Assembly: GCF_000472965.1 (NCBI RefSeq)
Contig: NZ_AXAU01000001.1
Coordinates: forward strand, 908,243 to 972,242
Reading direction: 5' to 3'
Length of the DNA: 64,000 bases
Source: Bradyrhizobium murdochi
Lineage (GTDB): Bacteria; Pseudomonadota; Alphaproteobacteria; Rhizobiales; Xanthobacteraceae
The stretch's first letter is position 1. Each line of letters opens with the position of its first letter. Positions 43,052 to 52,612 of this stretch are shown here, in pieces. A program made the position numbers and the translations under genes. The notes under the pieces were generated by a model. That model saw only the letters and a list, made by a program, of their open reading frames with translations, was not told the DNA's origin and ran no database searches.

Positions 43052-43699
43052 ATGCCTGAAGTAATTTTCACCGGCCCCGCGGGCCGCCTCGAAGGCCGTT
43101 ATCATCCGGCCAAGCAGAAGAACGCGCCGATCGCGATGATCCTGCATCCGCATCCGCAGTTCCACGGCACGATGAATCACCAGATCGTCTACCAGTGCTA
43201 TTACGCGTTTGCGCATCGCGGTTTCTCGGTGCTGCGCTTCAATTTCCGCGGCGTCGGCCGCAGCCAGGGCTCATTCGATCACGGCACCGGCGAGCTCTCG
43301 GACGCGGCCTCCGCGCTCGATTGGGCGCAGACCATCAATCCCGAAGCGCGCGCCTGCTGGGTCGCAGGCTTTTCGTTCGGCGCCTGGATCGGCATGCAGC
43401 TGTTGATGCGGCGGCCCGAGGTCGAAGGTTTTATTTCGATTGCGCCGCCCGCCAATCTCTACGACTTCTCCTTCCTCGCGCCCTGCCCGTCTTCGGGCCT
43501 GATCGTGCACGGCGAGAAGGATGCGGTGGTGCCGCCGAAGGACGTCAACACGCTGGTCGAGAAGTTGAAGACGCAGAAAGGCATCGTGATCGATCAGCAG
43601 ATCATCCCGGGCGCCAATCACTTCTTCGACGGCAAGCTCGAGCCGCTGATGGAGACGGTGACCGGCTATCTCGACATGCGGCTTGCCAACGTCCGCTGA
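43052..43699 (+). CDS. Alpha/beta hydrolase (YqiA/dienelactone-hydrolase-like)
   Basis: 215 residues. HPHPQFHGTMNHQIVYQC, then VLRFNFRGVGRSQGSFDHG (oxyanion-strand region), WVAGFSFGAWIGMQL with the nucleophile Ser in GFSFG, LIVHGEKDAVVPP with the catalytic Asp, and PGANHFFDGKL with the catalytic His. This is a small, cap-less alpha/beta hydrolase often found in alphaproteobacteria divergent from the iscS-suf cluster. It would hydrolyse an ester or thioester in the cytosol; the substrate is unknown. The repeated co-location with suf suggests either shared control or passive linkage. Confidence 0.87.
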   Translation: MPEVIFTGPAGRLEGRYHPAKQKNAPIAMILHPHPQFHGTMNHQIVYQCYYAFAHRGFSVLRFNFRGVGRSQGSFDHGTGELSDAASALDWAQTINPEARACWVAGFSFGAWIGMQLLMRRPEVEGFISIAPPANLYDFSFLAPCPSSGLIVHGEKDAVVPPKDVNTLVEKLKTQKGIVIDQQIIPGANHFFDGKLEPLMETVTGYLDMRLANVR

Positions 43700-43718
43700 G
43701 CGACAATCGGGCAGTTAC

Positions 43719-43837
43719 GTAGGATGGGTTGAGCCCTTCGCGAAACCCATCAATCGCACGCCGCGGTGTCGATGGGTATCGCGGAGTTTATCCTCGGGCC
43801 GGCCGAAGGCCGGATCCGTTGGCTCCACCCATCCTAC
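43719..43837. repeat. Dispersed palindromic repeat, family B, interrupted copy
   Basis: Starts GTAGGATGGGTTGAGC and ends GCTCCACCCATCCTAC, the same outer arms as 25282-25365. Inside, the right arm is interrupted by a second palindrome (GGGCCGGCCGAAGGCCGG). This gives a longer, imperfect hairpin between the alpha/beta hydrolase and the GST gene. Confidence 0.82.
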
Positions 43838-43850
43838 GATCATGCCGGTC

Positions 43851-44531
43851 TCACGCCGCCAGCTTCAGCAAATGCGCGTTATGGCGCACCAGGAACGCGT
43901 GCAGCAATTGCGGATAGTCGGGCCCCACCGCCGTGCGTACGCTCGGCCGCTTCGCCAGCGTCTCCCGCCATGCGCGGATCTTCGGCGTGTCGGCAAAGAC
44001 CGAGAGATCGGTCAACTCATCAAACACGTCGAAGTAACGGAAGATCGGCGCGAACACCGCGTCCACCAGGCTAAAGTCCTTGCCCGCGAAAAACGGACCC
44101 GTGCCGAGCGTCTTCTCGACCTGCGCAAATTTCGCGGCGACCGCCTGCCGCTTGCTCTCGAAGATCGCAGGATCACCCGTCGTCTCCAGGCCCCAGAGCT
44201 CGCTCAGAATGGTCGACCCGAACTCCATCCAGGCGCGATGCTGCGCGCGCTGGAGCGCATCCTGCGGATGCAGCTTGGCGCCGCCCTGAGTGTCTTCGAT
44301 GTACTCGCAAATCACGTTGCTTTCGAACAGCGCGACCTCCTTGCCGCCGTCGCCGGTCACGACCAGCACCGGCACCTTGCCGAGCGGCGATATCTTCAAG
44401 AACCAGTCCGGCTTGTTGGCGAGATCGATGTCGACCCGCTCGAACGGAACGCCCTTTTCGTTCAGCGCGATCACGGCGCGCTGCACATAGGGACAAAGCT
44501 TGTGGCTGATCAAAGTAAGCTTCTGCGCCAT
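43851..44531 (-). CDS. Glutathione S-transferase family protein
   Basis: 226 residues from ATG 44531 (GGGAGG upstream). The N-terminal thioredoxin-like domain has TLISHKLCPYVQRAVIALNEKGVPFE (CPY at 15-17), a glutathione-site cis-Pro in GKVPVLV, and ESNVICEYIED. The C-terminal helical domain contains FSLVDAVFAPIFRYFDVFDE. The CPYVQR start resembles omega/beta-class or stringent-starvation-like GSTs, where the Cys forms a mixed disulfide with glutathione. Likely cytosolic and involved in detoxification or redox repair; specific substrate unknown. It is downstream of anmK on the same strand (119 bases apart). Confidence 0.88.
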   Translation of the reverse strand: MAQKLTLISHKLCPYVQRAVIALNEKGVPFERVDIDLANKPDWFLKISPLGKVPVLVVTGDGGKEVALFESNVICEYIEDTQGGAKLHPQDALQRAQHRAWMEFGSTILSELWGLETTGDPAIFESKRQAVAAKFAQVEKTLGTGPFFAGKDFSLVDAVFAPIFRYFDVFDELTDLSVFADTPKIRAWRETLAKRPSVRTAVGPDYPQLLHAFLVRHNAHLLKLAA

Positions 44532-44650
44532 GACGACCTCCCAACGCGAAGGCCGGCCGGCCTCCGCTCCATGCACTTGCATCTAAATTAGATGCGTCTG
44601 CATGCAGTCGTCAAGGTCGATGCAATTGCATCAACATATCTTGAACCGCG

Positions 44651-45751
44651 TCACGGTCGCGCGATGATGCCGCCGGTCATCGGGAGCGGCACCCCTGTGG
44701 TGGCGGGGTAGCTCAGCGGCAGGCCCTTCAGGCCTCGCGCCGCCAGAAATCCGAAAGCCTGCGCCTCGATGGCGTCTGAGGCCCAGCCCAAGGTATCCGC
44801 CGCCCGGACGGTCGCGGGCGCCAGGCACTCACGGAGCATCCGCAGCATGGTCAGGTTGCGGGCGCCGCCGCCGGCCACGATCCAGTTCTTGGGTTCCTTC
44901 GGCAGCAATGGCACCACCCGGGCGATCGCGGCGACGGTGAAGGCGGTCAGCGTCGCCGCGCCATCCTCGGGCGCCATATCGCCGAGCTTCAGGCCCGCAA
45001 AATCGTTGCGATCGAGCGATTTCGGCGGGGGCAGCGAAAAGAACGGCATCTCCAGCGCACGGTTGATCCAGGCCGCATCGACCCTGCCGAGCGCTGCGGT
45101 GCGCCCCTCGGTATCGAAGCGCTGGTTCATGCGGCGGAACATGTGGTCGTCGAGCAGCGCGTTGCCCGGCCCGGTATCGCAGGCGATCAGCGTGTCGCCG
45201 TCGATATAGGTGATGTTGGCGACTCCGCCGATATTGACCACGACAGTCGGCCCCTCCCAGTCCAGCGATTGGGCAAGCGCGCGGTGATAGACCGGCACAA
45301 AGGGCGCCCCCTGCCCGCCGGCTTCGACATCGGCGGCGCGGAAATCGTACATGACCGGAATGTGGATCGTCTTGGCGAGCGTCAGCGCGTCGCCGATCTG
45401 GACCGTCAGCTTTTTCTCGGGCCGGTGCAGAACAGTCTGGCCGTGAAAGCCGACGATGTCGATATCGTCGAAGCGCATCCGGTGTTGCGCGGTAAAGGCG
45501 GCGACCGCCTCGGCATGCGCTGATGTCACGACCCGCTCGGCCTCGCGCAGGCAGCCGGGCCGCGCCGCGCGATCGGTCAGGTCAGCGGCCTCGTACAGCG
45601 CCTGCCGCAACAGGCCGCGCTCCGTATCGGTATAGGGCCGGTATCCGGACGGTCCGAGCGCATTCACCCGGCGGCCGTCGGTCTCGATCAAAGCGACGTC
45701 GACCCCGTCGAGCGAGGTGCCGCTCATCAAACCTAATGCCGTCAACATCAT
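44651..45751 (-). CDS. anmK: Anhydro-N-acetylmuramic acid kinase
   Basis: 366 residues from ATG 45751. LGLMSGTSLDGVDVALIETDG opens the ASKHA kinase fold, FHGQTVLHRPE, DFRAADVEAGGQGAPFVPVYH, VVNIGGVANITYI and CDTGPGNALLDDHM are the diagnostic AnmK blocks. It converts 1,6-anhydro-MurNAc to MurNAc-6-phosphate with ATP, in cell-wall recycling, processing the product of lytic transglycosylases such as the one at the window's left edge. Its divergent partner is tyrS, an arrangement common in Alphaproteobacteria. The ATG at 45748 is an alternative start. Confidence 0.94.
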   Translation of the reverse strand: MMLTALGLMSGTSLDGVDVALIETDGRRVNALGPSGYRPYTDTERGLLRQALYEAADLTDRAARPGCLREAERVVTSAHAEAVAAFTAQHRMRFDDIDIVGFHGQTVLHRPEKKLTVQIGDALTLAKTIHIPVMYDFRAADVEAGGQGAPFVPVYHRALAQSLDWEGPTVVVNIGGVANITYIDGDTLIACDTGPGNALLDDHMFRRMNQRFDTEGRTAALGRVDAAWINRALEMPFFSLPPPKSLDRNDFAGLKLGDMAPEDGAATLTAFTVAAIARVVPLLPKEPKNWIVAGGGARNLTMLRMLRECLAPATVRAADTLGWASDAIEAQAFGFLAARGLKGLPLSYPATTGVPLPMTGGIIARP

Positions 45752-45928
45752 GGTCGATTGTGCCTTTGAAACGCCCTGCTCGATACGTCCCGCCGACGAC
45801 GACCAGCTTGTGCCAAACACGCACATCTTATAATGCCACAGCGCCCGGCCTTGCGGCAGCCTGTTCCGGCCATGGTTCCGCAACTGGTTACAATTACAGT
45901 GAAAATAGAATGATCAAAGCGCCCGCCC

Positions 45929-47182
45929 ATGACCAAATTTAAATCAGATTTTCTGAACATTTTGCAGGAGCGCGGCTTCATCCACCAATGCTCCGATTTC
46001 GAGGGCCTCGACGCGCTGGCCGCCAAGGGCCAGGCGACCGCCTATGTCGGCTACGACTGCACCGCGCCGTCGCTCCATATCGGCAATTACCTCACCATGA
46101 TGATGCTGCATTGGCTGCAGCAGAGCGGCAACAAGCCGATCACCCTGATGGGCGGCGGCACCACCATGGTCGGCGACCCCTCCGGCAAGGACGAAACGCG
46201 CGCCATCCGCACGATCGAGGAAATCGAGGCCAACAAGGCCTCGATCCGCGGCGTATTCGCGAAGGTGCTGCGGTACGGCGACGGCCCGAACGATGCGATC
46301 ATGCTCGATAATGCTGAATGGCTGACGAAGCTGAACTGGATCGAGATGCTGCGCGACATCGGCCGGCACTTCTCGGTCAACCGCATGCTGACGATGGATT
46401 CGGTCAGGCTCCGGCTCGAGCGCGAGCAGGAGATGAGCTTCATCGAGTTCAACTACATGGTCTGTCAGGCCTATGACTTCGTCGAGCTGGCGCGGCGCAC
46501 CGGCTGCCGGCTGCAGATGGGCGGCTCCGATCAATGGGGCAACATCGTCAACGGCGTCGATCTCGGCCGCCGCATGGGCACGCCGCAATTGTTCGCGCTG
46601 ACCACGCCGCTGCTCACGACCGCGTCGGGCGCCAAGATGGGCAAGACCGCGCAAGGCGCGGTGTGGCTCAACGCCGACCAGTTCTCGCCTTACGACTTCT
46701 GGCAATATTGGCGCAACGCCGAGGACGCTGACGTCGTGAAATTTCTAAAGCTGTTCACGACCCTGCCGATGAGCGAGATCGAGAAGCTCGCGGCATTGCA
46801 AGGCGGCGAGATCAACGAGGCCAAGAAGGTGCTGGCGACGGAGGCGACCGCGCTGTTGCATGGCCGCGACGCCGCGAACACCGCCGCCGAAACCGCCCGG
46901 CAAACGTTCGAGCAAGGCGCGATCGCGGAGAACCTGCCCACGGTGGAGGTTTCGCGCGGCGAGCTCGAGGCCGGCGCGGCCGTGCTGGGGCTGTTCGTGA
47001 AAGCGGGTCTCGTAACCTCGAATGGCGAGGCGCGGCGCCAGATCAAGGGCGGTGGCCTGCGCGTCAACGACGCCGCCGTGACCGACGACAAGATGGTGCT
47101 CACGCCGTCCAACCTCACCCCGGAAGGCGTCATCAAGCTTTCCATGGGGAAGAAAAAGCACGTCCTGCTCAAGCCGGCCTAG
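45929..47182 (+). CDS. tyrS: Tyrosyl-tRNA synthetase
   Basis: 417 residues. [24 protein letters not shown] holds the Tyr-binding Asp and the HIGH-type motif (HIGN). [25 protein letters not shown] is the tyrosine pocket, and [15 protein letters not shown] is the KMSKS-type motif (KMGKT). The C-terminal 60 residues ([22 protein letters not shown]) are an S4 RNA-binding domain. It charges tRNA-Tyr with tyrosine in the cytosol. Divergent from anmK across 177 bases. Length and domain order are standard for bacterial TyrRS. Confidence 0.97.
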   Translation: MTKFKSDFLNILQERGFIHQCSDFEGLDALAAKGQATAYVGYDCTAPSLHIGNYLTMMMLHWLQQSGNKPITLMGGGTTMVGDPSGKDETRAIRTIEEIEANKASIRGVFAKVLRYGDGPNDAIMLDNAEWLTKLNWIEMLRDIGRHFSVNRMLTMDSVRLRLEREQEMSFIEFNYMVCQAYDFVELARRTGCRLQMGGSDQWGNIVNGVDLGRRMGTPQLFALTTPLLTTASGAKMGKTAQGAVWLNADQFSPYDFWQYWRNAEDADVVKFLKLFTTLPMSEIEKLAALQGGEINEAKKVLATEATALLHGRDAANTAAETARQTFEQGAIAENLPTVEVSRGELEAGAAVLGLFVKAGLVTSNGEARRQIKGGGLRVNDAAVTDDKMVLTPSNLTPEGVIKLSMGKKKHVLLKPA

Positions 47183-47259
47183 GGCGTCGAATCTTTAGCA
47201 CGCAGCCAAATTCGGGATTGATGCAAGTTTGACGTGCGGCTGCTTCTAGATGCCTAGCC

Positions 47260-47943
47260 TCATTCACGGGAACGCATATGTCCAAGCCATGCCGTGAGCC
47301 TTGATCTTTGCCTGACCAAGCCATCCTGATTGAAGTGATGAACACAAAAGTGTGCCCATGAATCTTCGAACGCCATTTCCATGTCACCTGTGACCGACGT
47401 GGTACCCAGCCCGATTTCTGCGTAGGTAAACTCGAAACTGCCGCTAGGGCGCGCCAGCGCAATGTGGAATGGTTGACCGGTAAACTCGTTGATCTTCGGC
47501 CTGCCTGTGCTCCGCATGACGCCTTGTATCTCTACCCTCGCGGTTCTGAGTTCCAGGTCTGTATCGAGATCAATCGGCAGAAACAATGTCTCGCAAAATT
47601 CCGTGCATGTGGACGCGAATACGGCGAAAAGATTGCTCAATGGTTCGCATGCCTCGCCTGAGATGATTGTTTCAAGCGCGATCCGTTGAGCTTCATCCGC
47701 ACGTTCGTCGATAACGATCTGGCGCCGGCCGTTTCTGTCCTTGATTTCGCCAGGCCACTTGTACAGCGCCGCCCAGTTCAGGCCTGAGAGCGACGTATCG
47801 TTGAAGTGGCCTTCGACGACGGTGCCGACGAAGGCTGACTGACAATAGCCGTGGGTACTCGGCAGGTTGAACTGGCAACCACAATTCATAGCGCAATTGC
47901 AGTTATCATAAGTCTCGCTCTTGAATAGCCATTGATCAGCCAT
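47260..47943 (-). CDS. DUF1326 domain protein with Cys-rich N-terminus
   Basis: 227 residues from ATG 47943, with GGAAGG ahead. The segment NCNCAMNCGCQFN (residues about 13-25) is the DUF1326 signature CxCxxxCxC, a likely metal- or Fe-S-binding site; the rest is a beta-rich fold (GYCQSAFVGTVVEGHF, later FHIALARPSGSFEFTYAEIGLG). DUF1326 proteins are widespread in Rhizobiales and often occur beside DUF2182 or metal genes; function is unknown. It lies 51 bases downstream of the Tat metallo-hydrolase on the same strand and is probably co-transcribed. The C-terminal region WAHFCVHHFNQDGLV adds His and Cys. Confidence 0.85.
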   Translation of the reverse strand: MADQWLFKSETYDNCNCAMNCGCQFNLPSTHGYCQSAFVGTVVEGHFNDTSLSGLNWAALYKWPGEIKDRNGRRQIVIDERADEAQRIALETIISGEACEPLSNLFAVFASTCTEFCETLFLPIDLDTDLELRTARVEIQGVMRSTGRPKINEFTGQPFHIALARPSGSFEFTYAEIGLGTTSVTGDMEMAFEDSWAHFCVHHFNQDGLVRQRSRLTAWLGHMRSRE

Positions 47944-47994
47944 CTCACTGCGCCTTCCAAATGCGATAGCGCTCAACTCGACTTTGCGCGAACT

Positions 47995-48960
47995 TCAAGT
48001 CGGAACGAAACGATAGGCGCCATCCTTGCGCTCGACAAAGCCGGTGCCAGGGAACGGCAGGTGAGCGCCGATCAGCCGGCGCTTGTCGATGACGAGGCGA
48101 TCAAGCAGGCGTCGGCGGGTCGAGATGCCGCGATCAGGCTCATGGTCGACTGGCACCGGCCACGACGGATGCTGGAATGAGATCACCGCGTGCGTAAGCG
48201 CGTCCGCAACAACGACGAGACCATCCCCACCGGCGATTTCGACCGAGATATGGCCCTGCGTATGCCCTGGCGTATCGATGACCTGCACGCCACTGACAAT
48301 CTCTTCGCCATCCCGTACCGTCCTCATCTTGTCCTTGACGTGCGAGAAATGGTTCTTGGCACCATTGATGATGCGATCGTTTGTTGCCAACACTGCCGGC
48401 AACCTCCGCATCACATTCGGGTCGGCCCAAAGGTTCCATTCGGCGGCCGAAACGAGATAGCTCGCATTCGGATAGATCGGATTGTCATTCGCATCGAGGA
48501 TGCCCCAGAGGTGGTCGGGATGGCCATGGGTCAGAACGATCTTGGTAATGGCCGTAGGTGGGATGCCGGCAGCTTTGAGGTTCTCCGCAAGCTTTCCCGC
48601 CGTCGGCTGGTGGCGCGGGCCAGTGCCCGTGTCGACCAGGATCACATCGGACTGGCTACGGATCACCGCGACAGTGTTCACGAGCTGGAGCCGTTCGCCG
48701 GTTTGTCCGGCAGCGTTCAGGGCGGCTTCGCGCTCGATGGGCGGAGAGTCCGGCGTCACGAGGAAGCCCGCTGGAAGGAAGAAATGGCCGTCGCTTACGA
48801 CCAGAGTCTCGAGGCTGCCTGATTTGTGGACCGGTACCGTATCGACGGCTGCCCTTGTCGGTCGCGGCAAAGACACGCACGCAACTGCGGCCAAAGCCGC
48901 TGCAGCCGATTCACTTAGAAATTGGCGGCGAGCTATTCTGCGAACATGCCCTGCGGTCAC
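47995..48960 (-). CDS. Tat-exported MBL-fold metallo-hydrolase
   Basis: 321 residues. Start is GTG 48960, supported by an almost ideal AAGGAGGT site eight bases upstream; there is no ATG nearby. The signal VRRIARRQFLSESAAAALAAV carries the twin arginines (RRQFL). The zinc motif is LTHGHPDHLWG, followed by IDTPGHTQGHISVEIAGG (third His) and VVVADALTHAV (bridging Asp). It is a paralogue of the enzyme at 19143-20132: both end in LPFPGTGFVE-type sequence with a trailing GxYRFVP or GYRLIP. Such enzymes act in the periplasm. Substrate unknown. The AraC regulator divergent from it is the probable local regulator. Confidence 0.9.
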   Translation of the reverse strand: MTAGHVRRIARRQFLSESAAAALAAVACVSLPRPTRAAVDTVPVHKSGSLETLVVSDGHFFLPAGFLVTPDSPPIEREAALNAAGQTGERLQLVNTVAVIRSQSDVILVDTGTGPRHQPTAGKLAENLKAAGIPPTAITKIVLTHGHPDHLWGILDANDNPIYPNASYLVSAAEWNLWADPNVMRRLPAVLATNDRIINGAKNHFSHVKDKMRTVRDGEEIVSGVQVIDTPGHTQGHISVEIAGGDGLVVVADALTHAVISFQHPSWPVPVDHEPDRGISTRRRLLDRLVIDKRRLIGAHLPFPGTGFVERKDGAYRFVPT

Positions 48961-49166
48961 GACACTTACCTCCTTGATGGGCCACCCTATCGACAGGCAC
49001 CGCCCCGTTGGGCGCGAAGCTTAACTGGCGCATTTGGGTGGTAGATATCCGATTGCCGCGAGGGCCTATCCGGAAAGCGCGTAAAACGGGAAATCGCCTG
49101 CGGGAACCGTCAGTGATCACTATCCAAAAACTGCAAGAATGATCGGAGCATTCCCGCCCCGGTCCC

Positions 49167-49186
49167 CCATGCCTCGTTATGCATGG
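49167..49186. promoter_or_regulatory. Inverted repeat upstream of the AraC-type gene
   Basis: CCATGC and GCATGG are separated by eight bases, 27 bases before the AraC start. A 10-base palindrome AGTGATCACT lies further up at 49112-49121. Both are in the 252-base divergent region between the metallo-hydrolase and the AraC gene and could be operators; this is inference. Confidence 0.35.
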
Positions 49187-49212
49187 TATGCTCGATCAAC
49201 ACGGAGGCGAGC

Positions 49213-50223
49213 ATGCAGCTTGGCACAGCGCCGCTTCTGGAGCAGTTGCCCATCTTCCACAGCCGCAATGTGGAGGAGACCGACGCATTCCTGCGCGCGA
49301 AAGGCTACCGCTTCGACATCGCGGGGCGGCAGGCCCGCCAGCTCGATGTGCGCCTCAACGGCGTTTACATGCCGGGCCTCTACATGGGTTACGTGCAATA
49401 CGGCGGCGCATCGGTCGTCCTGTCGCCGAGCCCCGCCCGCACGGAAACCTGGATCCACCTGCCGCTTCGCGGGCAACTTGAAGCCACCGTTGGCCGTGAC
49501 AACATCGTTTGCAATCCGAACCTCGCCACGATCATCTCGCCGATGCGCGAGAGTTGTCGGCTGGCATCGGAGGCCGACAGCAGCCGCATCCAACTGTCTT
49601 TGGCCAAATCCAGCCTTACAGGTCAGCTTGCCGCCCTACTCGGCGAGCCGCCAAACGCTCCCCTCGACTTTGCGCCCACGATCGACCTCGCCGCCGGGTA
49701 CGGCCGCAGCCTCGCACGCTACGTGCTGATGGCCGTAGCGGACCTCGAACAGGCGGGATCGGTGCTCTGGAGTTCGACGACGATGAGCAAATTCGAGGAG
49801 TTCATTACTACCGCACTGCTGCTGTCGCAGCCGCACAATTATAGCAACGCGCTGCGACGCCTCGAGAGGCCGATTGCGCCGCGTGACGTGAGGCGCGCGG
49901 TCGACTATATCGAAGCCCACCTCGACCAGGCAGTTACAGTGGCCGACCTCGTTACGGCGACCGGCGTTGCGGGCCGAACACTCTTTATGCACTTCAAAGA
50001 TTTCAAGGGCGTCTCGCCGATGCGCTACCTACGGAATGCCCGCTTGAGGCAAGTTCGCCAAGCCCTGCTGCGGGCCGATCCGGAAGCGAATGTCACCGAC
50101 ATTGCCATGAGCACGGGGTTCACCCACATGGGCCGGTTCTCGGTCACGTACTGCGCATACTTTGGGGAGAGTCCTTCGGAGACCATGAGAAGTCGGATGC
50201 AGCAGCAACGGAAGCAACCGTAG
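49213..50223 (+). CDS. AraC-family transcriptional regulator
   Basis: 336 residues from ATG 49213 with GGAGG just upstream; the ATG at 49183 adds ten residues and lacks a site. The N-terminal 200 residues are an AraC-binding-like domain (PIFHSRNVEETDAFLRAKGYRFD, TETWIHLPLRGQLEATVG). The C-terminal domain has the two helix-turn-helix motifs: VTVADLVTATGVAGRTLFMHFKDFKGVSPMRYLRNARL and NVTDIAMSTGFTHMGRFSVTYCAYFGESPSE. It is divergent from the Tat metallo-hydrolase and probably controls it and DUF1326. The effector is unknown; relatives with this N-domain respond to small aromatic or hydrophobic compounds. Confidence 0.88.
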   Translation: MQLGTAPLLEQLPIFHSRNVEETDAFLRAKGYRFDIAGRQARQLDVRLNGVYMPGLYMGYVQYGGASVVLSPSPARTETWIHLPLRGQLEATVGRDNIVCNPNLATIISPMRESCRLASEADSSRIQLSLAKSSLTGQLAALLGEPPNAPLDFAPTIDLAAGYGRSLARYVLMAVADLEQAGSVLWSSTTMSKFEEFITTALLLSQPHNYSNALRRLERPIAPRDVRRAVDYIEAHLDQAVTVADLVTATGVAGRTLFMHFKDFKGVSPMRYLRNARLRQVRQALLRADPEANVTDIAMSTGFTHMGRFSVTYCAYFGESPSETMRSRMQQQRKQP

Positions 50224-50439
50224 TTTGGGAAGCTCCAGCAGCAATTACGTAGTCGATCCACCAAATCAACCGAGCAGCTTCGTGCTGAGGTCCCCTTGTG
50301 GCACATCGCGTCATTTCGTTGCGATGCGGAATTCGCTACCGGGGCATGACGGACATTGGCCAAGCCCCTAATCAGGCCTGCATAGGCGCATTCATTTTTG
50401 AGGCTTGCGGTATCGGCGGAAACGCGCTCCCTGCCCGTC

Positions 50440-51687
50440 ATGGAACAGAAAGCGCCAGAGGGAGACGCGTCGACCCAGCCGCTCAAGCCGGGACGCATTG
50501 CGCTCAATGTGCTGGCGCTGTGCTTCATGCTGGCGTTGCTCGGCCGCGGCCTCGGCGAGAGCTTTACGGTTTTCCTCAAACCGATCTCGGAGAATTTCGG
50601 CTGGGACCGCGCGGAAGTGGTCTCGGTCTATTCGCTGACATGGCTGGCGGGCGGGCTGATGGCGCCGGTCGTGGGGCGGCTGTTCGACCGCTATGGCCCC
50701 CGCACCGTCTATTCGCTGGGGCTGCTGCTGCTCGGCGGGGCGTTTCTGGTGGCGTCGCGCGCGCAGGCGCTGTGGCAATTCCAGTTGAGCGTCGGCGTCT
50801 CGGTCGGGATCGGCATCGCTTTCATCGGCAATGTGCCGAACGCGATACTGCTCGGCCGCTGGTTCGGCCCACGCCTGCCGACCGCGATGGCGGTCGTCTA
50901 TTCAGCGGCCGGCGTCGGTATGCTGGTGCTATTGCCGGCCTCGCAGCTTCTGATCGATCATGTCGGCTGGCGCGGCGCCTACCAGACGTTCGGTATCATT
51001 GCGCTGTGCCTGCTGGCGCCGCTGTTGCTGCTACCGTGGCGATTGTTCGCCATGGGCTCGCCGCACATCGCCAAGAAGGCCAACCCCGAATTCGTCGACG
51101 ACGGCTGGACGCTCGGCAGTGCGATGCGCCACCACACGTTCTGGGCGCTGTTTTCGACTTTCTTCTTCACGGCGGTCGGCATGTATGCGCTTGCGGCACA
51201 GATCGTCGCCTATCTGATTGACGCCGGCTTTCCGCCGCTGCAGGCCGCGACGGCCTGGGGCTTTTCCGGCATCGTGCTGCTGTTCGGTATGCTGGGCGTG
51301 ACCCAGCTCGATGCAATGATCGGGCGACGGCCGTCGGTGCTGCTCAGCTACGCCATCTCGATTGTCGGCATCATCCTGCTCTGGCTGTTGCAGTTCTATC
51401 CGAACTTCTGGCTGCTCGCGGCCTTCGTCGTGACCTTCGGCAGCATGATCGGCTCGCGCGGTCCGCTGATCACGGCAACCGCAATGAAGATCTTTCGCGG
51501 CGAACGGGTCGGCACCATCTACGGCACGATCTCGATCGGCAGCGGCCTTGGCTCGGGGCTTGGCGCCTGGGCCGGCGGCCTGATCCACGACTGGACCCAT
51601 AGCTATAACCCGGTGATCGCGTTCGCGCTGGTGGCCGTGGTGCTCGGAATGATTCCGTTCCTGGTCGTGCCGGCGCTGCGGCGGTAG
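50440..51687 (+). CDS. MFS transporter
   Basis: 415 residues with about 12 predicted membrane segments. The N-terminal half has VVGRLFDRYGPRTVY, the MFS motif A loop between helices 2 and 3, and the GGLMAPVVG segment. The C-terminal half begins after a cytoplasmic loop (KKANPEFVDDGWTLGSAMRHH) and contains LLFGMLGVTQLDAMIGRRP, a second motif A-like loop. The group resembles oxalate/formate-antiporter and monocarboxylate-type MFS proteins; cargo unknown. Its stop codon directly abuts the stop of the convergent LysR gene with no base between. The 216-base region before it shows no clear promoter. Confidence 0.87.
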   Translation: MEQKAPEGDASTQPLKPGRIALNVLALCFMLALLGRGLGESFTVFLKPISENFGWDRAEVVSVYSLTWLAGGLMAPVVGRLFDRYGPRTVYSLGLLLLGGAFLVASRAQALWQFQLSVGVSVGIGIAFIGNVPNAILLGRWFGPRLPTAMAVVYSAAGVGMLVLLPASQLLIDHVGWRGAYQTFGIIALCLLAPLLLLPWRLFAMGSPHIAKKANPEFVDDGWTLGSAMRHHTFWALFSTFFFTAVGMYALAAQIVAYLIDAGFPPLQAATAWGFSGIVLLFGMLGVTQLDAMIGRRPSVLLSYAISIVGIILLWLLQFYPNFWLLAAFVVTFGSMIGSRGPLITATAMKIFRGERVGTIYGTISIGSGLGSGLGAWAGGLIHDWTHSYNPVIAFALVAVVLGMIPFLVVPALRR

Positions 51688-52602
51688 CTACGTCCCGGCC
51701 TGCTTGCCAGCGCTGCTCTTTGTTGCTGCGATCGTTTCAAGCAGCCAGCTCTTGAATGAGAGCATCGCGGCTGTCGGTCGCCGGGAGTGCAGCGACGTGA
51801 TCCAATAATCGCCGAGCGCTACCTCGACCTTGAAAGGACGTACCAGCCGCCGCTGGCGGATCTCGTCCTGAAACAATGCCGCCGGCAACAACGCAACGCC
51901 GAAACCGCGCGCCGCTACACTGGCGATTGTGATGGATGAATCGAACACCATTCCCTTGAGGACCGGACTCTGCAGTCCCGCCGCGGCAAACCATCGCGGC
52001 CATTCCTCCTGTCGGTAGGAACGCAGCAGCACCTCGCGCTTGAGATCGGCCGGCCGGCTCAGCCTGCGAGCCAACGAAGGCGCGCAGCATGGCGTAAATG
52101 GCGCTGCCATCAAGTGCGTCGCCTCAGTGCCGTGCCAAAGGCCATCGCCAAACCTGATAGCGTAATCGAGGCCTTCACCCGCAATGTCGATACGATTGTT
52201 GTTGGTGAACAAGCGCAAATCGATCCGTGGATAGGCTTTCCTGAAAGTATCGAGCCGCGGCAGCAGCCAGCCCGAAGCGAAGGTACCGACCACACCGACC
52301 GCGATGACGTCCTGGTAGTGGCCGTCTTCAAACCGATTGAGCGTTTCGGTGAGCCGGCCGAAGGCCTCGACAATACTCGGCAGCAGCAACTGTCCTTCAT
52401 CGGTGAGCGCAACGCCACGGGGTAGCCGGCGAAACAATTGTACGCCTAGCCGGTTCTCCAGCACTTTCACATGCTGGCTGACGGCCGCCTGTGTAACCCG
52501 AAGCTCCAGGCCAGCACGGGTGAAACTGAGATGGCGCGCTGTCGCTTCAAAGGCCCGTAGCGCATTGAGCGGAAGGTGCGAAAGCTTCATCCGGCGCCGC
52601 AT
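51688..52602 (-). CDS. ampR: AmpR-like LysR-family regulator
   Basis: 304 residues. LPLNALRAFEATARHLSFTRAGLELRVTQAAVSQHVKVLENRLGVQLFRRLPRGVALTDEGQ is the DNA-binding domain in its AmpR/GcvA form. It is divergent from a class A beta-lactamase, separated by about 100 bases, which is exactly the ampR-bla layout of many proteobacteria, and in those systems muropeptides (UDP-MurNAc-pentapeptide versus anhydro-muropeptides) switch the regulator. Start ATG 52602 has AGGA upstream; ATG 52590 is also in frame. Symbol given because of domain type and position; direct evidence for beta-lactam response is lacking. Confidence 0.82.
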   Translation of the reverse strand: MRRRMKLSHLPLNALRAFEATARHLSFTRAGLELRVTQAAVSQHVKVLENRLGVQLFRRLPRGVALTDEGQLLLPSIVEAFGRLTETLNRFEDGHYQDVIAVGVVGTFASGWLLPRLDTFRKAYPRIDLRLFTNNNRIDIAGEGLDYAIRFGDGLWHGTEATHLMAAPFTPCCAPSLARRLSRPADLKREVLLRSYRQEEWPRWFAAAGLQSPVLKGMVFDSSITIASVAARGFGVALLPAALFQDEIRQRRLVRPFKVEVALGDYWITSLHSRRPTAAMLSFKSWLLETIAATKSSAGKQAGT

Positions 52603-52612
52603 TGCTCGTTCC

